Below, piece after piece: positions 1-6,451 of a stretch of DNA of 64,000 bases (positions are counted from its first letter, which is position 1; every line of letters begins with the position of its first letter). Below the pieces are notes generated by a model that saw only the letters and a list, made by a program, of their open reading frames with translations, had not been told where the DNA came from and did not search any database. Source of the stretch: a candidate division KSB1 bacterium. Lineage in GTDB: Bacteria; Electryoneota; RPQS01. The stretch lies in assembly GCA_016214895.1 (NCBI GenBank), contig JACRMR010000012.1, positions 233,142-297,141 of the forward strand, written 5' to 3'. The position numbers and the translations under genes are program-made.

Positions 1-2
1 GG

Positions 3-167
3 TTCGACATCCTGAAGCCGCTCGGTATTCGCTCGTTTGAGCGGCTCCCCAACGGCTGGGGTGTCGTGCTCGATGATGTCGTCGCGGGAATCTACGGAGC
101 CATCTCACTGTTCATTATTCAATTTGTTGCGCGGGACTATTTGCCGGGTTGGTACACGGGAATGTAG
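3..167 (+). CDS. pgpA: Phosphatidylglycerophosphatase A, C-terminal end (partial)
   Basis: The window opens inside this gene; only the last 54 codons are present. The visible residues include FDILKPLGIR, LPNGWGVVLDDVVAG and a hydrophobic tail segment, which match the C-terminal part of the PgpA family (motif LDDV.AG). PgpA is a membrane enzyme that dephosphorylates phosphatidylglycerophosphate to phosphatidylglycerol. The reading frame is open from base 3 to a TAG stop. The N-terminal catalytic part lies upstream of the window, so the assignment rests on the tail only. Confidence 0.8.
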   Translation, partial: FDILKPLGIRSFERLPNGWGVVLDDVVAGIYGAISLFIIQFVARDYLPGWYTGM

Positions 168-202
168 TGCCGCACCGCAGAGCGCGCGGAGGGTTGCCGC
201 CA

Positions 203-346
203 CCCCCCTATGATCCCCCCTTGAAAGGGGGGATGGGGTACTGGTGCGATGAGCTCTGGTCTGAACTCATTCAGCGACCACTGGTTCAGCCGCAGCAAGT
301 TATTCTCGCAGCCCGTCCCCCCTTTCAAGGGGGGACTACAGGGGGG
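203..346. repeat. REPIN-like element, copy A (144 bp)
   Basis: Two palindromic units with core CCCCCCTTGAAAGGGGGG stand in inverted orientation at the two ends, separated by about 70 bp of less conserved sequence. The left unit is followed by ATGGGG; the right one, read on the minus strand, is followed by ACGGGC. The element lies between pgpA and cinA. Two other complete copies in the window have exactly the same 144-bp length. Confidence 0.85.
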
Positions 347-404
347 TGGGAGCTCCACTCCCGGAGACGAAACGGCCGTTTCATCCATGATACCGTAATC
401 CTGT

Positions 405-1655
405 TTGCAGATCCTCTCCGAGATCATCACCATCGGCGATGAAATCCTGCGCGGTGAAGTCGTCAACGGCAATGCCGCCGTGATCGGCCGCGCACTGGCC
501 GACATCGGCGTTCCCGCCAAATGGGGCGACGTAGTCGCGGATGAGCAAGGCGAAATCCAGGACGCCGTGCGCCGTGCGCTGACGCGCGCGCATGTCATCA
601 TTCTGACCGGCGGTCTCGGACCCACGCCTGACGATCTGACGATGGACGCGCTGGCCGATCTCTTTGGTCTTGAGATTCGCGAAGACCCGGTGCTGCTCGC
701 GCACGTCGAAGCGTTCTTTCAGGCGCGCGGGATCAAGATGCCGGTCACGTCCCGCAATCAGGCCCGCTTTCCCGTCGGCGCGATACAGGTTCCCAACCCC
801 ATGGGCACGGCCACCGGAATTCTGATCGAACAGGAAGGCCGACTTGTCTTCTCGCTGCCGGGTGTGCACGCCGAAACTAAACGGATGCTCGCCGAGTCGG
901 TGGTCCCGCATGTGCGAGAGGCGTTTCCGTCCGCGATGGTCAGGGCTAAGCAACTGCGCCTGGCGGATACCGGCGAATCGCAACTGCTCGCGCGCATCAC
1001 GGACTTGGCCACCGTCGAGCAGAACGTGAAGCTCGCGTTTCTGCCGCATCACGGACTGCTCGATTTGCGAATGATCGCCCGCGCGTCTGATCCCTACGAA
1101 GCCGACATGCAGATCGCCACCGCCGAAGCGATCCTGCGCGAAGCCGCGGACCACAAGGTTTATGCCGTGGGGGATGCTCCGCTCGCGGCGGTACTCGGCA
1201 ATATTCTCATGAACCGCTCCCAACGACTCGCGGTCGCCGAGAGTTGCACGGGCGGGTTGCTGATGAATATGCTGACCGAGATTCCCGGCTCGTCGCGCTG
1301 GTTCGAGCGCGGCGTCGTCACCTATTCCAACGAGGCGAAACAGGAGCAACTCGGCATCGATCGCGCGTTGATCGAAGCGCACGGCGCGGTCTCTGAACCT
1401 GTGGTACGCGCGATGGCCGAAGGCGTGCGCAATGTGTCAAAGACCGAGTGGGGCGTCGGCATCACGGGCGTCGCCGGACCTGACGGTGGCAGCGACGATA
1501 AGCCCGTCGGCACGGTCTGGATCGCCATCAGCAACGCGCGCGATACCAACTCCCGACTGTACCGGCTGGCCGGAGAGCGCAGCCTGATTCGCTTGCGCGC
1601 CGTGCACGGTGCGATGTACATGCTCTGGAAACGACTGATGGACGAGTTGGCGTGA
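405..1655 (+). CDS. cinA: CinA family protein (MoCF-binding domain plus nicotinamide-nucleotide amidase domain)
   Basis: A 416-residue two-domain CinA. Residues about 4-170 form the molybdopterin-binding-like domain (IITIGDEILRGEVVNGN, ILTGGLGPTPDDLT). Residues about 260-410 form the CinA C-terminal amidase domain (AVAESCTGGLL, GVGITGVAGPDGG). Known members cleave ADP-ribose or deamidate NMN in pyridine-nucleotide recycling, and the gene often sits beside recA and competence genes. Here recA lies about 1.4 kb downstream. The start is a TTG; no upstream ATG gives the conserved N-terminus QILSEIITIG. The stop overlaps the thpR start by 4 bp (GTGA), indicating translational coupling. Confidence 0.93.
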   Translation: MQILSEIITIGDEILRGEVVNGNAAVIGRALADIGVPAKWGDVVADEQGEIQDAVRRALTRAHVIILTGGLGPTPDDLTMDALADLFGLEIREDPVLLAHVEAFFQARGIKMPVTSRNQARFPVGAIQVPNPMGTATGILIEQEGRLVFSLPGVHAETKRMLAESVVPHVREAFPSAMVRAKQLRLADTGESQLLARITDLATVEQNVKLAFLPHHGLLDLRMIARASDPYEADMQIATAEAILREAADHKVYAVGDAPLAAVLGNILMNRSQRLAVAESCTGGLLMNMLTEIPGSSRWFERGVVTYSNEAKQEQLGIDRALIEAHGAVSEPVVRAMAEGVRNVSKTEWGVGITGVAGPDGGSDDKPVGTVWIAISNARDTNSRLYRLAGERSLIRLRAVHGAMYMLWKRLMDELA

Positions 1656-2212
1656 GGCTGTTTGTCGCGGTTGACATCCCCGCGGCGTGGAAAACCGACC
1701 TGGCCGAAATCGAGCGCGCCATCGGCTGGTTGGGTCGCGGAGTGAAGTGGGTGGACCCGCAGTCCATGCATCTCACACTTAAATTTCTCGGCGAGACGGA
1801 CGACCGCGATCTACAGATTGTGCGCGATCAACTGACTGCAGCGTGCAGCGACGTTCCCGCCTTCACCATGCAGATGCGCGGTACCGGCGCCTTTCCCGCG
1901 CCGAACCGGCCCAGAGTCTATTGGGTCGGACTGAAATCCGGCGACGCTTTGATCACGCTGAATCAGAAGATCGAGACGGCGATGCAGGCGATTGGTTATC
2001 CGCCCGAAGAGAATCCGTTCAAACCGCATCTCACCGTCGCACGGATCAAGGATCCCATCGGCAAAGCGCGCCAGACCGATGCGCTGCTCTCCTATCACGT
2101 CGAGAGCGAACCCGTTCTCGTCCGCGACGTCCTGCTCATGCGGAGCCACCTCGCAAAAGAGGGCGCACGGTATGAAGTGGTGGGACGGGCCACGCTGAAC
2201 GATGATAGATGA
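1652..2212 (+). CDS. thpR: RNA 2',3'-cyclic phosphodiesterase (LigT/ThpR)
   Basis: This 186-residue protein belongs to the 2H phosphoesterase superfamily. Both catalytic HxT motifs are visible: HLTLKFLG near residue 47 and HLTVARI near residue 127. The family hydrolyses 2',3'-cyclic phosphodiester ends on RNA. It starts with GTG overlapping the cinA stop. The last codons (TLNDDR) and the stop run into a heptanucleotide repeat array, so the exact C-terminus has probably been shaped by that repeat. Confidence 0.92.
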   Translation: MRLFVAVDIPAAWKTDLAEIERAIGWLGRGVKWVDPQSMHLTLKFLGETDDRDLQIVRDQLTAACSDVPAFTMQMRGTGAFPAPNRPRVYWVGLKSGDALITLNQKIETAMQAIGYPPEENPFKPHLTVARIKDPIGKARQTDALLSYHVESEPVLVRDVLLMRSHLAKEGARYEVVGRATLNDDR

Positions 2213-2273
2213 TCGATGATAGATGAACCGAGCCGACGATCTGCCATCATCTATCATCTACTATCAATCATCT
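2201..2273. repeat. Inverted heptanucleotide tandem repeats
   Basis: Four heptads of the GATGATA type (2201-2228) face four heptads of the ATCATCT type (2246-2273) across a 17-bp spacer. Because the two unit types are near reverse complements, the whole segment can fold into a long imperfect hairpin. It overlaps the thpR stop codon and precedes the SRPBCC gene by about 50 bp. No gene is encoded here. Confidence 0.8.
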
Positions 2274-2321
2274 ATTCAGAATCCTCGCTTTTCAATTCTT
2301 AGCCATTCAGCCGTTCTCCCC

Positions 2322-2792
2322 ATGCCCAAATCCGTTCAGTACATCGAGATCCTCGCACCCGCTGACAAAGTCTGGTTCCTTATTACGGATCCCAAGGAGT
2401 TCCAATTGTGGGCGCCCAACGTGCGCGATCTGGAGTACGAACCCAAGGGCGAGCTCAACGTCGGTGTTACGCGCCGCTTCCGACTGGACATTCAGGGCAA
2501 GATCGAAACCCTCGAAACCACGATTACGCACTGCACGGACGGCGAGACCTATGCCGAGTCGCCCTGCGGCGGCTCGCTCAAGCTCCACGAGAAAGTCGAA
2601 CACCTGAAGATGATCTACCGCGTCGAATCCGTCGATGCGAAAACCTGCACCCTGCGTTTCACGTTCGACTACGAGATGAAGGGCTTCATGAACAAGATGC
2701 TCGAGAAAGTCATCATGGGCACCTTCACCTCGCAGCTCAAAATCTGGTTCGAGCGACTCAAGACCTACGCCGAGACGGGACGACCCGTGTAG
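2322..2792 (+). CDS. SRPBCC-family protein (START/polyketide-cyclase-like fold)
   Basis: About 156 residues starting MPKSVQYIEI. The pattern of an N-terminal strand (VQYIEILAPADKVWFLITDP), a helix with W, and a long C-terminal helix ending in QLKIWFERLKTYAE is typical of the SRPBCC/Bet v1 fold, which binds hydrophobic ligands. An upstream in-frame ATG exists at 2223, but the extra residues would be encoded by the heptad repeat, so 2322 is preferred. The ligand is unknown. It is separated from thpR by the repeat and from recA by a REPIN-like element. Confidence 0.7.
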   Translation: MPKSVQYIEILAPADKVWFLITDPKEFQLWAPNVRDLEYEPKGELNVGVTRRFRLDIQGKIETLETTITHCTDGETYAESPCGGSLKLHEKVEHLKMIYRVESVDAKTCTLRFTFDYEMKGFMNKMLEKVIMGTFTSQLKIWFERLKTYAETGRPV

Positions 2793-2816
2793 CGCCCGCT
2801 TGCGGAATCTCCGACA

Positions 2817-2960
2817 CCCCCCTGTGATCCCCCCTTGAAAGGGGGGATGGGGTTCCGCAATGATATGTTCTGATCCGCACGGATCGAGCTATCGCAAGTT
2901 CAGCCGCAGCTGCTCAAGACAGCAGCCCGTCCCCCCTTTCAAGGGGGGATCACAGGGGGG
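2817..2960. repeat. REPIN-like element, copy B (144 bp)
   Basis: Same architecture and same total length as copy A: inverted terminal palindromes with core CCCCCCTTGAAAGGGGGG and a less conserved centre. The centre shares TTCAGCCGCAG and GCAGCCCGT with copy A. It fills most of the gap between the SRPBCC gene and recA. Confidence 0.85.
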
Positions 2961-2975
2961 TGCGGAGCCTGAGTT

Positions 2976-3010
2976 CCAATTTTCAATTTTCAATTTTCAG
3001 TTTTCAATTT
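2976..3010. repeat. Heptanucleotide tandem repeat upstream of recA
   Basis: Five consecutive 7-bp units of the type TCAATTT (with one CCAATTT and one TCAGTTT variant) end about 19 bp before the recA start, just ahead of its ribosome-binding site. Confidence 0.85.
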
Positions 3011-3029
3011 CTCTTCAGGAGCCGCCGCC

Positions 3030-4097
3030 ATGGATAAAGAAAAGCAGAAGAATCTCGAAGTCACGCTGCAACAGATCGACAAGCAGTACGGCAAAGGCTC
3101 GATCATGCGCCTCGGTGACAGCGGACCGATCCAGCGTGTCGATGTGATCTCCACCGGCGCGCTCTCGCTGGACTGGGCGCTCGGCGTCGGCGGCGTCCCG
3201 CGCGGACGCGTGGTCGAGATCTACGGACCGGAAGCTTCCGGCAAGACCACGCTCGCCCTCACCATTATCGCCAATGCGCAGAAGAACGGCGGCAATGCCG
3301 CGATCATCGACGCCGAGCACGCGCTCGACCCGACCTATGCCAAGGCGCTCAACGTTGACATCGATCAACTGCTCGTCAGCCAGCCCGACACCGGTGAGCA
3401 AGCGCTCGAAATCTGCGAAATGCTGATCCGCTCCAGCGCCGTCGATGTCGTCGTGATCGACTCGGTGGCCGCCCTCGTGCCGAAAGCCGAAATCGAAGGC
3501 GAAATGGGCGATTCGCTGCCCGGCCTGCAAGCCCGCCTCATGAGCCAGGCGCTGCGCAAGCTCACCGCCGTCGTGGCCCGGTCCAATACCACACTGATCT
3601 TCATCAATCAGCTCCGCATGAAGATCGGTGTCATGTTTGGAAACCCGGAAACGACCACGGGGGGTAATGCGTTAAAGTTCTACAGCTCGGTCCGCCTCGA
3701 AATCCGCCGCGTGCAGTCCATCAAGGACGGCGACAAGATCGTCGGCAACCGCACCCGGGTCAAGGTCGTCAAGAATAAGCTCTCCGCGCCCTTCCGCGAA
3801 TCCGAATTCGATATCATCTACGGCAGGGGCATCGACCGCGTCGGCGACGTGCTCGACCTCGCCTCGCAGGTCGGAGTCGTCACGAAGAGCGGCACCTGGT
3901 ACAGCTACGGCGACGAGCGGCTTGGTCAGGGCCGCGACCGCGTGGTCGAGTATCTCAATGAGCACACGGACCTGCTCGAGAAGATCGAACTCGGCACGCA
4001 GCGCGAACTCGGATTCGAACCCGAGGCGAAGCCCGCCGCCACGAACGGCGCCGAACCGGTCGAGACCAAGACCAAAGGCAAGAAAGCCAGCGTTTAG
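3030..4097 (+). CDS. recA: Recombinase RecA
   Basis: A full-length 355-residue RecA. The Walker A motif GPEASGKTT lies at about residues 68-76, and the Walker B and L2 regions ([43 protein letters not shown]) are intact. RecA forms ATP-dependent filaments on single-stranded DNA for homologous recombination and the SOS response. The start is supported by AGGAG about 9 bp upstream. The C-terminus is basic (KTKGKKASV) rather than the acidic tail of E. coli RecA. A heptad array and a REPIN-like element lie immediately upstream. recX follows after one intervening gene. Confidence 0.98.
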   Translation: MDKEKQKNLEVTLQQIDKQYGKGSIMRLGDSGPIQRVDVISTGALSLDWALGVGGVPRGRVVEIYGPEASGKTTLALTIIANAQKNGGNAAIIDAEHALDPTYAKALNVDIDQLLVSQPDTGEQALEICEMLIRSSAVDVVVIDSVAALVPKAEIEGEMGDSLPGLQARLMSQALRKLTAVVARSNTTLIFINQLRMKIGVMFGNPETTTGGNALKFYSSVRLEIRRVQSIKDGDKIVGNRTRVKVVKNKLSAPFRESEFDIIYGRGIDRVGDVLDLASQVGVVTKSGTWYSYGDERLGQGRDRVVEYLNEHTDLLEKIELGTQRELGFEPEAKPAATNGAEPVETKTKGKKASV

Positions 4098-4137
4098 TAT
4101 GGACACGCCGAGCGGGGTGACCGCACCCCGCCGAAAC

Positions 4138-4779
4138 ATGAAATCCCTTCCGGTATTCATCGTTCATCGTTCGTCGTTCATCGTTCTGGTCGCGCTGCTT
4201 TGCGTCGAGCTCGCCTCCGCACACGACCTCGTGCTCTCGACGGGTTACGCAAACTCCGGCACGCCGCGGGTGGGCAGCGGTGTCAGTCAACGGAACAAGC
4301 CGTTTCGCGCCGGTGGGGGGTATGCAGTCGGGGCGCGCGCGGACATCGAATCGCAGCAACGCAATTTCATGTTCGGCCCGTCCTTTCTGTTCTGGAACAA
4401 CCTGACCGGCGACCCCGACCCCAACGCCAACGCGAGCTACATGCAGATCGAGTTCGGCGGCAGATTTTCCGCCCGCACGCGCGCGTATCCGTGTCTGTAC
4501 GCGGGCGTCGGCGCGGGCTACACGTTCGCGCACGGCGAACTGAAACAGAAGGTCTTCGATCCCCTGCCCAAGCAGGAATATGACGGCGACTTCCCGACCG
4601 CGAGCGTGCATGCCGGGTTCAAGACTCCGACCGCCAACGATAACCTCGGTTTGGTCGGCGAGTTCTCTTATCACTTCGGCCTCGATGATCCCAGCGGCCG
4701 ACGCACGGTCGGCCCGGCCCGCGCCTTCCTGATTCAAATCGGTCTCGCCTTCGGCATTCGCGCCGGCGGTCAACCGTGA
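4138..4779 (+). CDS. Predicted outer-membrane beta-barrel protein
   Basis: About 213 residues with a signal peptide (hydrophobic stretch FIVLVALLCVELASA before AHDLVLS). Alternating aromatic strands follow (FMFGPSFLFWNN, YMQIEFGGRFSA, PCLYAGVGAGYTF, LVGEFSYHFGL, FLIQIGLAFGIRAG), as in small porin-like barrels. An in-frame ATG at 4099, next to the recA stop, would add 13 residues; the start at 4138 places the signal peptide at the N-terminus. The n-region codons are themselves built from heptad repeats (4155-4182). It sits between recA and recX and overlaps recX by 4 bp. Function unknown. Confidence 0.65.
   Translation: MKSLPVFIVHRSSFIVLVALLCVELASAHDLVLSTGYANSGTPRVGSGVSQRNKPFRAGGGYAVGARADIESQQRNFMFGPSFLFWNNLTGDPDPNANASYMQIEFGGRFSARTRAYPCLYAGVGAGYTFAHGELKQKVFDPLPKQEYDGDFPTASVHAGFKTPTANDNLGLVGEFSYHFGLDDPSGRRTVGPARAFLIQIGLAFGIRAGGQP
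4155..4182. repeat. Heptanucleotide tandem repeat inside a signal-peptide coding region
   Basis: Four 7-bp units of the type GTTCATC (first ATTCATC, third GTTCGTC), with a partial fifth unit, lie in the first codons of the downstream OMP gene. Translated, they give FIVHRSSFIV, a 7-residue period. Confidence 0.8.
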
Positions 4780-5282
4780 ACAGCGACCCGCCGGAGAAAC
4801 CTCGCCGCAAGCCCGCCGCCACCGCGTTGCAGCATGCGGTCAAACTGCTCGCCGCGCGGCCCTACTCCGAGCGCAAGCTGAAGGAAAAGCTGTACGACCG
4901 CGAATTCCAGACTGCCGAGATTCGCGGCGCGCTCGACAGGCTGAAGCAAGAGCGGTTGCTTGACGACGAAAAATTCGCCATGGATTTCGTCCACGCCCGG
5001 CTGAATTCGCGACCGCGCGCGGCCACCGCGCTGATTCGCGATCTGCTCGCACGGGGGATTCCGATGGATATCGCCCGTAAGGTCGTCAAGGTGACTACCG
5101 AGTCCACTGACGAGGCGGCGCTGGCCATGGAACTCGTCCGCCGTAAACTGGATCATTATCACGATCTCGACGAACGCGTGCGCTGGCGCCGGCTTGCGGG
5201 TCTGCTCGCCCGCCGCGGCTTCAGCCCCGATACGATCCGCAAAGTTTTGCGCGAGGCCCTGAAGGCCGACCCCGCGGAATAG
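4776..5282 (+). CDS. recX: Regulatory protein RecX
   Basis: A 168-residue RecX with three tandem three-helix repeats: ARPYSERKLKEKL, then EERLLDDEKFA-like (KQERLLDDEKFAMDFV), then RRLAGLLARRGFSPDTIRKVL. RecX inhibits or tunes RecA filament growth by binding in the filament groove. It starts with GTG overlapping the preceding stop. RecX is usually directly after recA; here an outer-membrane protein gene intervenes. Confidence 0.92.
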   Translation: MNSDPPEKPRRKPAATALQHAVKLLAARPYSERKLKEKLYDREFQTAEIRGALDRLKQERLLDDEKFAMDFVHARLNSRPRAATALIRDLLARGIPMDIARKVVKVTTESTDEAALAMELVRRKLDHYHDLDERVRWRRLAGLLARRGFSPDTIRKVLREALKADPAE

Positions 5283-5352
5283 GAGAAGTGCACAGCCGAC
5301 ATTGCAACGATTCTGTTGACCCGTCTCATCACGCTTGGAAGTGAGGGAACCA

Positions 5353-5982
5353 ATGGTTGCTCTGTGGCTGCTTGCACTGGCGGTTTTATGCTGTGATTTT
5401 GCGGAGGCGCGGGCCGATAGCTGGGCTGAGTTGATGGCCGGAGTCGCCGGAACCACCGGCTCGCACGACTATCAACAGGTGAACGAATCGCTCATCAGCC
5501 GTGGCGATGCGGGGACCGCGATGGCGATTTCCGGCCGTTTTCCGGTGTGGGGAAGGCTGATGTGGAGTCCGTCCGCTTGGTTCGTGCGTTCGCCCGGACG
5601 TTCGCGCGATCTCGATGCTGACAATCCGCGCACGGACGATGCGGTATTGCAGCAGGCCGAAGTCGCCATTGATCTGATGCACCCGCTCCCCGGCGCACCG
5701 CGAATCGCGCTCGGCGCCGGCATCGCTTCCGCATGGTGGACCGCGGCGGTCATCAGCGCGCATCCGTACTCCACACACCATGACGACCGCCGCCTCGGGC
5801 GCGGACAGGACCTGCTCGCACGCGGCATCCTGCGCTGGGACCTCCGCAATCCGGCGATCGCCGGAGCATTCGTTCGCGGCATTGTGGCAGTTCCCGTCAG
5901 TGATGCTCCATCCTCAGGCGGATCCGCGGCGGGATACGTCGGCGCGGGAATCGGCTTCGCCATGCCGCTCTCACGACGGTAA
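5353..5982 (+). CDS. Secreted protein of unknown function
   Basis: About 209 residues with a clear signal peptide (MVALWLLALAVLCCDFAEARA). The rest contains glycine-rich strand-like stretches (RIALGAGIASAWW, AGYVGAGIGFAMPLSRR) suggestive of an outer-membrane or periplasmic beta protein; no family was recognised. The ATG at 5353 is preferred over a TTG at 5335 because it is preceded by GAGGG and starts the signal peptide directly. The last 10 codons and the following sequence are duplicated 170 bp downstream. Confidence 0.6.
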   Translation: MVALWLLALAVLCCDFAEARADSWAELMAGVAGTTGSHDYQQVNESLISRGDAGTAMAISGRFPVWGRLMWSPSAWFVRSPGRSRDLDADNPRTDDAVLQQAEVAIDLMHPLPGAPRIALGAGIASAWWTAAVISAHPYSTHHDDRRLGRGQDLLARGILRWDLRNPAIAGAFVRGIVAVPVSDAPSSGGSAAGYVGAGIGFAMPLSRR

Positions 5983-6081
5983 CAAATCTTGCACCCCCCT
6001 ATGATCCCCCCTTGAAAGGGGGGATGGGGTTCAACGTGATGAGTTCTGCTCTCAGCTGATTGAGCGCTCCTCACGAATCGC
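5952..6081. repeat. Direct duplication, first copy (gene 3' end plus REPIN-like half)
   Basis: This 130-bp block contains the last codons of the preceding gene (GFAMPLSRR), its stop and the left half of a REPIN-like element. It is repeated almost identically at 6122-6251, an offset of exactly 170 bp. Confidence 0.85.
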
Positions 6082-6121
6082 ATCCACTGCTCAGAAACCC
6101 ATCCACGCCTTTCAAGGGTAT

Positions 6122-6251
6122 TGGCTTCGCCATGCCGCGCTCACGACGGTAATAAATCTTGCACCCCCCTATGATCCCCCCTTGAAAGGGGGGATGGGGT
6201 TCAACGTGATGAGTTCTGCTCTCAGCTGATTGAGCGCTCCTCACGAATCGC
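6122..6251. repeat. Direct duplication, second copy
   Basis: Near-identical to 5952-6081, including a pseudo-copy of the final codons of the upstream gene with only a few changes. The 40 bp between the copies contain a degraded right-hand palindrome (CGCCTTTCAAGGG), so the duplication junction lies at the edge of a REPIN-like element. Confidence 0.85.
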
Positions 6252-6255
6252 AGCA

Positions 6256-6399
6256 CCCCCCTATGATCCCCTCTTGAAAGGGGGGATGGGGTTCGGGGTG
6301 ATGAGTTCTGCTCGGACCGGATCGACGTGCGGTTAATACCCGCTTCAGCTATTCGTGATCGCAGTCCGTCCCCCCTTTCAAGGGGGGACAACAGGGGGG
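6256..6399. repeat. REPIN-like element, copy E (144 bp)
   Basis: Complete element with inverted end palindromes, the left with one C-to-T change in its core, and the same 144-bp length as copies A and B. It directly follows the truncated copy in the tandem duplication. The 5983-6451 gap therefore holds only repeat sequence and the short alaS leader. Confidence 0.85.
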
Positions 6400-6451
6400 T
6401 ATCGGTTTTCTTGCTATTCTCAACGCGTCAGCATTTCAGTCTTTTCTTCCG

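Noticed and set aside
149..442. Open frame over REPIN-like copy A
   Set aside because: The translation (PPLKGG, PPFQGG) is the usual product of this repeat type in any frame; not a gene.
2223..2321. Upstream start for the SRPBCC protein
   Set aside because: The added 33 residues would come from the heptad repeat and have no counterpart in the fold.
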